Assembly: GCF_030412015.1 (NCBI RefSeq)
Contig: NZ_JASNRD010000002.1
Coordinates: 245,030 to 309,029, forward strand
Source: Massilia sp. YIM B02763
GTDB lineage: Bacteria; Pseudomonadota; Gammaproteobacteria; Burkholderiales; Burkholderiaceae_D
DNA length: 64,000 nucleotides
Direction: 5' to 3'
Shown here: positions 57,327 to 64,000 of the stretch, piece after piece
Numbering within the stretch: the first letter of the stretch is position 1
How the letters are laid out: each line of letters begins with the position of its first letter
Notes under the pieces: model-generated
Told to the model about the DNA's origin: nothing
Database searches by the model: none
Seen by the model: only the letters and a program-made list of their open reading frames with translations
Made by a program: the position numbers and the translations under genes

Positions 57327-57362
57327 GCCGGCGGCGGTGGGCAGCGCGTGCCCGCCGCCGCG

Positions 57363-59903
57363 TCATCCGGCGCGGCCGCCCTCCGCCAGGAACGCGGGGA
57401 CCCGTTCTCCGTCCATCGGCCGCGCGAACAGGTAGCCCTGCGCATACTGGCAGCCATGCCCGCGCAGCACGTCCAGCTGGCCCGCCGTCTCCACCCCTTC
57501 CGCCACCACCGCCATCTGCAGGCTCCCCGCCAGCGCCATGATGGCCGCGACGATGGCCCGGTCCTCGCTGCTGGCCTCGAGGTCGCGCACGAAGGCGCGG
57601 TCGATCTTGATCTTGTGCACCGGGAAGCGCTTCAGGTAAGCCAGGCTCGAATAGCCGGTGCCGAAATCGTCGATCGACAGGCGGATGCCCATGGCGTCGA
57701 TGTGGCCCAGCGTGTCCAGCGTCAGGCCGCCGTGCTGCATCAGCGCCGTCTCGGTGATCTCGAATTCCAGCAGCGCCGGGTCGATCCCGGTCTCGTCGAC
57801 GATGCGGCGGATCGCCCCGACCAGGCCGCGGTGCATGAACTGGCGCGCCGACAGGTTGATCGCCAGCGGCAGCGGCGGCAGGCCGGCGCGCCGCCAGGCC
57901 ACCGCCTGTGCGCAGGCGGCCCGGATCACCCATTCGCCCACCGGCACGATCAGGCCGTTCTCTTCGAGGATGGGGATGAACTCGTCCGGCGCCACCATGC
58001 CCTGCTCCGGATCGCGCCAGCGCAGCAGCACTTCCAGGCCCCGCACGCGGCCGTCGCAGGTCGCCACGATGGGCTGGTAGACCAGCTGGAATTCCCCGCG
58101 CAGCTGGGCGCCGCGCAAGCGCGTCTCCAGCTCGAAACGGCGCTCGGCGGCGCTGTTCATGCGCTCGGCGTAGAACTGGTAGTTGTTGCGCCCGGCCGCC
58201 TTGGCCTGGTACATGGCGGTATCTGCCATGCGCATCAGGCCGGCCACGTCGGCGCCGTGGTCCGGGAACAGGCAGATACCGATCGAGGGCGAGATGTGCA
58301 GGCCGCGGCCTTCGAACATGACGGGATCGGCCAGCACCTCGATGATCTTCTCGCCGACCAGGCCGCACTGGTCGGCGCCGCGCACGCCCGGCACCAGCAC
58401 GACGAATTCGTCGCCGCCCAGGCGCGCCACCGTGTCGGCCGCGCGCACCACGCGGCACAGGCGGCGCGCGACTTCCTTCAGCAGGTGGTCGCCGGCCACG
58501 TGGCCGAGCGAGTCGTTGATGGTCTTGAAGCGGTCCAGGTCGATGAACATCAGCGCCAGCTTGTGCCCATGGTGGCGCGCGTCGTGCAGCGCGCGCTCGA
58601 GCCGCTCGCCCAGCAGCGCGCGGTTGGGCAATCCCGTCAGCGCGTCGTGGTAGGCCATGTGGTGCACGCGCGCCTCGGCCTGGCGCCGCTCGGCGATCTC
58701 GGCCTGCAGCTCGGCGGTGCGTTCCTGCACCCGCAGTTCGAGCTCGTCGCGCGCGTAGCGCAGCGCGTCGGCGGCGTCGCGCTGGGCAGTGCGGTCCTCC
58801 ACCATCCAGATGATGGTGCCCTGGCCGCGCTCGCCGGGATTGACCGCGTAGCCGATCATGCTGACCCACATCGGCCTGCCGTCGCTGCGCACCATCGTGG
58901 TCTCGGTCTTGAACGAGCGGCCCTGGCCGAGCGCGGCGTAGGCCTCCAGGCCCAGCGCGCGGAACGCGTCCTCGCTCGCGTACAGCACGCGCGTCGACAG
59001 GCCGGAAGCAGTGCCTTGCGGGTAGCCGAACATCGCGGAAAAGCAGCCGTTGTGGCGGCCGATCACGCGGTCGCGCGTGAAGAAGATGGCGATCGACGCA
59101 TTGGTCATGATCGCCTGCACCTCGGTCAGGGCCTGGCGCGCCTCGGTCACGTCTTCCAGGATCCAGACGGTGCCGGCCTCGCGGTCGAGCGTGTCGACGG
59201 CCTTGGCGCGGATGCGGCACCAGATCGTGGTGCCGTCGCGCCGGCGCATCTGCACTTCGGCCTTCTCGAACAGGCGGCCGGCCGCGAGCTCGGAAATCGC
59301 CTCGGCCGCGAACGCGTCGTACTCGGCGCGCGAGGCGAACACCTCGGACGGGCTGCGCCCGATCATCTCGCCCGGCGCCAGGCCCAGCATCTCGGCGATG
59401 CGCGGATTGCAGGACTTGACCAGGTCCGGCAACGTGACGACGATGCCGACCGGCGCATGCGCCAGCACGGCCGCATGCTCGAGCGCCGTGGCCCCGGGCG
59501 CATGGGGCGCCTGGCCCGGGCAGGCCTTGATGCAGGGATCGGGCGCGTCGTGGAACACGAAGGTGGCGCCCTGGATGCCGGCGGCCGCGGGCAAGGGCCG
59601 GGCGCGCACTTCCACGGCCAGGTCCCGCCCGGCGCAGTCGAGCAGCGCGTGCCAGCGCCGTTCGCCCGACAGCGAGCGGCGCATCTGGGCCGCGGCCGCG
59701 CCGGCCGTGCGGGCGGCGAACAAGGACAGCATGGGCAGCCCTTCGAGCCGGGCGCGGTCCACCCCGACTAGGTCCGCCAGCGCCGCGTTCGCGGCCCATA
59801 CCATGCCCTGCGCGTCGCAGGCGCAGGCCGGCGCCGCGATCAGCGCCAATGCCTCGGCCACCAAGGCCGGCTTGCTCGTTACCCGATCCATCCCTCGTCC
59901 CAT
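57363..59903 (-). CDS. PAS-GGDEF-EAL protein with intact catalytic motifs
   Basis: 846-aa cytoplasmic bifunctional candidate. Three PAS domains lie in about 14-405, a coiled linker follows, then GGDEF (GGDEF 496-500, I-site RAAD 487-490). The EAL domain has EVL in place of EAL (624-626), with NLSARQF, FEITE, DDFGTG (745-750), KIDRAFV and VAEGVE all intact, so hydrolysis of c-di-GMP is likely. Net direction is undetermined. ATG 59903 is used; ATG 59891 (MDRVTSK) is an alternative. It is preceded by a small GC hairpin (CCGCGGC/GCCGCGG). Confidence 0.93.
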   Translation of the reverse strand: MGRGMDRVTSKPALVAEALALIAAPACACDAQGMVWAANAALADLVGVDRARLEGLPMLSLFAARTAGAAAAQMRRSLSGERRWHALLDCAGRDLAVEVRARPLPAAAGIQGATFVFHDAPDPCIKACPGQAPHAPGATALEHAAVLAHAPVGIVVTLPDLVKSCNPRIAEMLGLAPGEMIGRSPSEVFASRAEYDAFAAEAISELAAGRLFEKAEVQMRRRDGTTIWCRIRAKAVDTLDREAGTVWILEDVTEARQALTEVQAIMTNASIAIFFTRDRVIGRHNGCFSAMFGYPQGTASGLSTRVLYASEDAFRALGLEAYAALGQGRSFKTETTMVRSDGRPMWVSMIGYAVNPGERGQGTIIWMVEDRTAQRDAADALRYARDELELRVQERTAELQAEIAERRQAEARVHHMAYHDALTGLPNRALLGERLERALHDARHHGHKLALMFIDLDRFKTINDSLGHVAGDHLLKEVARRLCRVVRAADTVARLGGDEFVVLVPGVRGADQCGLVGEKIIEVLADPVMFEGRGLHISPSIGICLFPDHGADVAGLMRMADTAMYQAKAAGRNNYQFYAERMNSAAERRFELETRLRGAQLRGEFQLVYQPIVATCDGRVRGLEVLLRWRDPEQGMVAPDEFIPILEENGLIVPVGEWVIRAACAQAVAWRRAGLPPLPLAINLSARQFMHRGLVGAIRRIVDETGIDPALLEFEITETALMQHGGLTLDTLGHIDAMGIRLSIDDFGTGYSSLAYLKRFPVHKIKIDRAFVRDLEASSEDRAIVAAIMALAGSLQMAVVAEGVETAGQLDVLRGHGCQYAQGYLFARPMDGERVPAFLAEGGRAG

Positions 59904-60020
59904 GCCGCGGCTTCTGCCGCGGCCTTGTTCGTTTGGAACGAATGATAACTTACAATCAGTTTAATTTATCAAAATGAAAATGAACTTTCCTGGCCGACGC
60001 AACACCGCCACGGGAAGGCC

Positions 60021-61208
60021 TCAGGCATCGCCCGGAACGCGCACCCAGCCTTCCATCAGCACGCGCGCGCTGCGGCTCATCGCGGCCTTGGTGACGATCC
60101 AGTCGCCGCCCTCCTGGCGCGCTTCTGCGCCCACGCGCAGGGTGCCGGACGGATGGCCGAAGCGCACGGCGTCGCGGGCGCGGCCGCCCGCCGCCAGGCT
60201 GACCAGCGTACCGGGAATCGCCGCGGCGGTGCCGATCGCCACCGCCGCCGTGCCCATCATCGCGTGGTGCAGCTTGCCCATCGAGAGGGCGCGCACCAGC
60301 AGGTCGATGTCGCCCGCCTCGATCCGCTTGCCGCTCGACGCCGTATAGCCTGCCGGCGGCGCCACGAAGGCGACCTTGGGCGTGTGCTGGCGCCGCGCCG
60401 CCTCCTCGACGTGGGAGATCAGGCCCATGCGCAGCGCGCCGTGGGCGCGGATCGCCTCGAACATCGCCAGCGCCTTCGGATCGGCGTTGATGGCGTCCTG
60501 CAGCTCCGTGCCCGTGTAGCCGATGTCGGCCGCATTCACGAAGATGGTCGGGATGCCGGCATTGATCAAGGTGGCCTTGAGCGTGCCGATGCCCGGCACC
60601 TCCAGGTCGTCGACCAGGTTCCCGGTCGGGAACATGGCGCCCCCTCCTTCTCCTTCTTCCGCGGCCGGGTCCATGAATTCCAGCCGCACCTCGGCCGCCG
60701 GGAAAGTCACGCCGTCGAGCTCGAAGTCGCCCGCCTCCTGGACCTGGCCGTCCGCGATGGGCACGTGGGCGACGATGGTCTTGCCGATGTTCGCCTGCCA
60801 GATGCGGACGGCGACGCTGCCGTCCCGCGGGATGCGCTCGGGCGGGATGAAGCCGGCGGCGATGGCGAACGGGCCGATGGCGGCCGACAGGTTGCCGCAG
60901 TTGCCGCTCCAGTCGACGAAGGGCTTGTCGATGGCGACCTGGCCGAACAGGTAGTCGACGTCGTGGCCGGGCCGCGTACTCGGCGCCGCGATCACGGTCT
61001 TGCTGGTGCTGGACGTGGCGCCGCCCATGCCGTCGATCTGCTTGCCGTAGGGGTCGGGACTGCCGATGACGCGCAGCAGGAAGCGGTCGCGCGCCTCGCC
61101 GGGCACTTGCGCGGCCGCGGGCAGGTCCTGCAGGCGGAAGAACACGCCCTTGCTGGTGCCGCCGCGCATGTAGGTGGCGGGGATTTTGATTTGGGGTACG
61201 TGGGACAT
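60021..61208 (-). CDS. prpF: 2-methylaconitate cis-trans isomerase
   Basis: 395-aa PrpF, which converts the product of AcnD to the cis form used by the methylcitrate cycle of propionate breakdown. MRGGTSKGVFFRLQDLP and NCGNLSAAIGPFAI are diagnostic. It lies downstream of acnD on the same strand with 138 nt between them. ATG 61208 (MSHVPQIKIPATYMRGGTS) is used; a 15-codon extension would run into the palindromic repeat between the genes. Confidence 0.95.
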   Translation of the reverse strand: MSHVPQIKIPATYMRGGTSKGVFFRLQDLPAAAQVPGEARDRFLLRVIGSPDPYGKQIDGMGGATSSTSKTVIAAPSTRPGHDVDYLFGQVAIDKPFVDWSGNCGNLSAAIGPFAIAAGFIPPERIPRDGSVAVRIWQANIGKTIVAHVPIADGQVQEAGDFELDGVTFPAAEVRLEFMDPAAEEGEGGGAMFPTGNLVDDLEVPGIGTLKATLINAGIPTIFVNAADIGYTGTELQDAINADPKALAMFEAIRAHGALRMGLISHVEEAARRQHTPKVAFVAPPAGYTASSGKRIEAGDIDLLVRALSMGKLHHAMMGTAAVAIGTAAAIPGTLVSLAAGGRARDAVRFGHPSGTLRVGAEARQEGGDWIVTKAAMSRSARVLMEGWVRVPGDA

Positions 61209-61224
61209 ATGGGTTTGCTCCAGT

Positions 61225-61313
61225 ACGTCGTCCCTGCGCAGGCAGGGACCCAATTTCTGCAGGCGCTGCCGGCCTGCGTGCGCATTGGGTCCCTGCCCGC
61301 GCAGGGACGACGT
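61225..61313. repeat. Palindromic intergenic repeat, CGTCGTCCC family
   Basis: ACGTCGTCCCTGCGCAGG at the left and CGCGCAGGGACGACGT at the right are inverted, with inner GGGACCCAATTT / ATTGGGTCCC. Unlike the other complete copies it lies inside a same-strand operon, between acnD and prpF. Confidence 0.88.
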
Positions 61314-61346
61314 TCAAAGGTTATCGGTTCAATCGCACGTCGACAG

Positions 61347-63947
61347 TTACGCCGCCGCCTTGTTCGACGCCAGGAAATCCTGCGCGAAGCGCTGCAGCAC
61401 GCCGCCCGCCTCGTAGATCGACACCTCTTCCGCCGTGTCGAGCCGGCACGTCACCGGCACCTCGACCGTCTCGCCGCTCTTGCGGTGGATGACGAGGGTG
61501 AGCGTGGCGCGCGGCAGGCGTTCGCCGACCACGTCGAAGGTCTCGCTGCCGTCGATGCCGAGGGTGATGCGCGTGGTACCCGGCTGGAACTCCAGCGGCA
61601 GCACGCCCATGCCGACCAGGTTCGTCCGGTGGATGCGCTCGAAGCCCTCGGCCACGATCGCTTCCACGCCGGCCAGGCGCACGCCCTTCGCGGCCCAGTC
61701 GCGCGAGGACCCCTGGCCGTAGTCGGCGCCGGCGATCACGATCAGCGGCTGCTTGCGCTCCATATAGGTCTCGATCGCTTCCCACATGCGCGTCACCGTG
61801 CCTTCGGGCTCGACCCTTGCCAGCGAACCGGCCAGCACGTGGCCGTCGGCGCCGCGCACCATCTCGTTCTTCAGCGTCGGATTGGCGAACGTGGCGCGCT
61901 GCGCCGTCAGGTGGTCGCCGCGGTGCGTCGCATACGAGTTGAAGTCTTCTTCCGGCAAGCCCATCTTCGCCAGGTATTCGCCGGCCGCGCTGTCGGGCAG
62001 GATGGCGTTCGACGGCGACAGGTGGTCGGTCGTGATGTTGTCGCCCAGGACGGCGAGCGGGCGCATGCCCGTCAGCGTGCAGGCGCTGGCCAGCGCGCCT
62101 TCCCAGTACGGCGGACGGCGGATGTAGGTGCTTTGCGGACGCCAGTCGTACAGCGGCGACACCGCCTCTTCCGCCTGCTCGCGGCGCGCGAACATGATGT
62201 CGTAGACCTTGCGGAACTGCTGCGGCTTGACGGCCTGCTCGACCACCGCGTCGATCTCTTCGTCGGTCGGCCAGAGGTCGGCCAGGCGCACCGGATTGCC
62301 GGCGCCGTCCAGGCCCAGCACGTCCTTCTCGATGTCGAAGCGGATCGTGCCGGCGATGGCGTAAGCCACGACCAGCGCCGGCGAGGCCAGGAAGGCCTGC
62401 TTCGCGTACGGGTGGATGCGGCCGTCGAAGTTGCGGTTGCCGGAGAGGACGGCCGTCGCGTACAGGTCGCGCGCGACGATCTCCTGCTGGATGACGGGGT
62501 CGAGCGCGCCCGACATGCCGTTGCAGGTGGTGCAGGCGAAGGCGACGATGCCGAAGCCCAGCTTGTCCAGTTCCTGCTGCAGGCCCGCTTCCTCCATGTA
62601 CAGCGCGACGGCCTTCGAGCCCGGCGCCAGCGAGGACTTCACCCAGGGCTTGCGCAGCAGGCCCTTCTCGTTCGCCTTTTTGGCCAGCAGGCCGGCGGCG
62701 ACCATATTGCGCGGATTGTTCGTGTTGGTGCAGCTGGTGACGGCGGCGATGATCACGGCGCCGTCGGGCATGCGGCCCGGCTCGTTCTCGACGACGCCGG
62801 CGATGCCCTGCGCGGCCAGCTCGGACGTCGGCACGCGCCGGTGCGGGTTCGACGGGCCGGCGATGTTGCGCACCACGGTGGAGAGGTCGAAGCGCAGCAC
62901 GCGCTCGTACTCGGCGTTGTGCAGGGTGTCGGCCCACAGGCCCGCTTCCTTCGCGTACACCTCGACCAGGCGCACCAGCGCGTCGTCGCGGCCCGTGAGC
63001 TTCAGGTACTTGATCGTCTGCTCGTCGATGGCGAACATGGCCGCGGTGGCGCCGTATTCCGGCGCCATGTTCGAGATCGTCGCGCGGTCGCCCAGCGTCA
63101 GGCTGGCGGCGCCCGCGCCGTAAAACTCCAGGTAGCTGGACACGACCTTGGACTTGCGCAGGAATTCCGTCAGCGCCAGCACGATGTCGGTGGCCGTGAT
63201 GCCCGGCTGCGGCTTGCCCGCCAGCTCCACGCCGACGATGTCCGGCAGGCGCATCCAGGACGCGCGGCCCAGCATCACGCTTTCCGCTTCCAGGCCGCCC
63301 ACGCCGATGGCGATCACGCCCAGCGCGTCGACCATCGGCGTGTGCGAGTCGGTGCCGACCAGCGTGTCCGGGAAGGCGACGCCGTCCTGCACCTGCACGA
63401 CGGGGCTCATGCGCTCCAGGTTGATCTGGTGCAGGATGCCGTTGCCCGGCGGGATCACGTCCACGTTCTGGAACGCCTTCTTGGTCCAGTCGATGAAGTG
63501 GAAGCGGTCTTCGTTGCGGCGGTCCTCGATCGCGCGGTTCTTCGCGAACGCGTCCGGGTCGAAGCCGCCGCACTCGACGGCCAGCGAATGGTCGACCACG
63601 AGCTGGGTCGGCACGACCGGGTTGACGAGGCGCGGATCGCCCCCCTGGGCCGCGATGGCGTCGCGCAGGCCGGCCAGGTCGACGAGCGCCGTCTGGCCCA
63701 GGATGTCGTGGCACACGACGCGCGCGGGGAACCAGGGGAAGTCGAGGTCGCGCTTGCGCTCGACGAGCTGTTTCAGCGAGGGCACGAGGGCCTGCGGCTC
63801 GCAGCGGCGCACGAGGTTCTCGGCCAGCACGCGCGAGGTATAGGGAAGCTTGTCCCAGGCGCCCGCCTCGATGTCCTCGACGGCGGCGCGCGCGTCGAAG
63901 TAGGCGAGATCGGTGCCCGGGAGGGGTTTGCGGTAGGCGATGTTCAT
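61347..63947 (-). CDS. acnD: Fe/S-dependent 2-methylisocitrate dehydratase AcnD
   Basis: 866-aa aconitase-fold enzyme, dehydrating 2-methylcitrate in the methylcitrate cycle, acting with PrpF. Cluster cysteines appear in TSCTNTNNP and ACTTCNGMSG; the swivel domain has GADYGQGSSRDWAAKG and EGFERIHRTNLVGMGVLPLE. Length matches AcnD and the adjacent prpF confirms the assignment over AcnA. prpB/prpC are probably beyond the window. Confidence 0.96.
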   Translation of the reverse strand: MNIAYRKPLPGTDLAYFDARAAVEDIEAGAWDKLPYTSRVLAENLVRRCEPQALVPSLKQLVERKRDLDFPWFPARVVCHDILGQTALVDLAGLRDAIAAQGGDPRLVNPVVPTQLVVDHSLAVECGGFDPDAFAKNRAIEDRRNEDRFHFIDWTKKAFQNVDVIPPGNGILHQINLERMSPVVQVQDGVAFPDTLVGTDSHTPMVDALGVIAIGVGGLEAESVMLGRASWMRLPDIVGVELAGKPQPGITATDIVLALTEFLRKSKVVSSYLEFYGAGAASLTLGDRATISNMAPEYGATAAMFAIDEQTIKYLKLTGRDDALVRLVEVYAKEAGLWADTLHNAEYERVLRFDLSTVVRNIAGPSNPHRRVPTSELAAQGIAGVVENEPGRMPDGAVIIAAVTSCTNTNNPRNMVAAGLLAKKANEKGLLRKPWVKSSLAPGSKAVALYMEEAGLQQELDKLGFGIVAFACTTCNGMSGALDPVIQQEIVARDLYATAVLSGNRNFDGRIHPYAKQAFLASPALVVAYAIAGTIRFDIEKDVLGLDGAGNPVRLADLWPTDEEIDAVVEQAVKPQQFRKVYDIMFARREQAEEAVSPLYDWRPQSTYIRRPPYWEGALASACTLTGMRPLAVLGDNITTDHLSPSNAILPDSAAGEYLAKMGLPEEDFNSYATHRGDHLTAQRATFANPTLKNEMVRGADGHVLAGSLARVEPEGTVTRMWEAIETYMERKQPLIVIAGADYGQGSSRDWAAKGVRLAGVEAIVAEGFERIHRTNLVGMGVLPLEFQPGTTRITLGIDGSETFDVVGERLPRATLTLVIHRKSGETVEVPVTCRLDTAEEVSIYEAGGVLQRFAQDFLASNKAAA

Positions 63948-63982
63948 GATGTCTGTTCCATTGGACGCGGCAGCAAAGCCAC

Positions 63983-64000
63983 CGTCGTTCCCGCCTGCGC
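63983..64000. repeat. Start of a CGTCGTCCC-family repeat cut by the window edge
   Basis: CCGTCGTTCCCGCCTGCGC at the extreme right edge matches the left arm of the palindrome family with one substitution. It lies upstream of acnD; the remainder is outside the window. Confidence 0.5.

Noticed and set aside
59956..61317. Minus-strand open frame opposite in phase to prpF
   Set aside because: Product is Arg/Gly-rich and shifts frame relative to the clear PrpF sequence.

Overview
The window looks like a chromosomal segment of a high-GC betaproteobacterium, most likely Oxalobacteraceae and Massilia-like. The basis is the GC-rich coding style, the gene order cysB / cysI-DUF934-cysH-cysD-cysN-cobA, the AcnD/PrpF form of the methylcitrate pathway, a complete Wsp surface-sensing operon, an LptF/LptG pair divergent from pepA, and many short palindromic intergenic repeats. 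This assignment is inference from gene content. I see no rRNA, tRNA, CRISPR array, transposase, integrase or prophage gene, so this reads as core chromosome with accessory insertions.

Layout. 0-5.9 kb: a LysR regulator cut by the window edge, a chemoreceptor, a very long Ala/Glu/Arg coiled-coil protein and the kinase SrkA, all on the minus strand. 6-10.3 kb: a YgfB/SEC-C protein, an HPP-CBS membrane protein divergent from a MarR regulator, a secreted metallo-beta-lactamase-fold hydrolase closely resembling methyl parathion hydrolase, and oligoribonuclease. 10.4-15.3 kb: M48 protease-phhB-rsgA with overlapping ends, then argF and argG. 15.7-18.6 kb: a Fiu-like TonB receptor with a probable Fur box, and a YkgJ cysteine-cluster protein. 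18.7-27.2 kb: wspA-B-C-D-E-F-R. 27.3-33.9 kb: murB, yajQ, a nitronate monooxygenase-like flavoprotein with a Cys-rich tail, a PAS-GGDEF-EAL protein with a degenerate EAL domain, and a DHH phosphoesterase. 34-39 kb: a LytS-type kinase with its LytTR regulator, a PAS-HisKA_3 kinase without an adjacent regulator, and a porin. 39-47 kb: a methyltransferase, cysB and the sulfate-assimilation operon. 47-57 kb: a 1073-residue predicted beta-propeller/DUF4214 surface protein, cbiX, lptG/lptF, pepA, a lipoprotein, two small genes and exonuclease III. 57-64 kb: a PAS-GGDEF-EAL protein with intact motifs, then prpF and acnD.

How the genes fit together. Cyclic di-GMP is the dominant theme. The Wsp pathway ends in the diguanylate cyclase WspR. 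YajQ is a candidate c-di-GMP-binding protein, two further GGDEF/EAL proteins lie nearby, and Orn, which clears pGpG, is upstream. The second theme is sulfur: CysD/CysN make APS, the Fe-S type CysH reduces APS directly (no CysC seen), CysI with the DUF934 protein reduces sulfite, and CobA plus CbiX supply siroheme.

Intergenic DNA carries several families of palindromic repeats. The commonest is an inverted pair containing CGTCGTCCC(T/C)GCGCAGGC, found complete four times and partially twice. Another is a 204-bp element built of two inverted doublets with a 29-nt period. The most unusual items are the methyl parathion hydrolase homologue that appears to keep the ancestral lactonase residues, the seven-repeat DUF4214 protein, and the LytS-like kinase with a long repeat-bearing loop.
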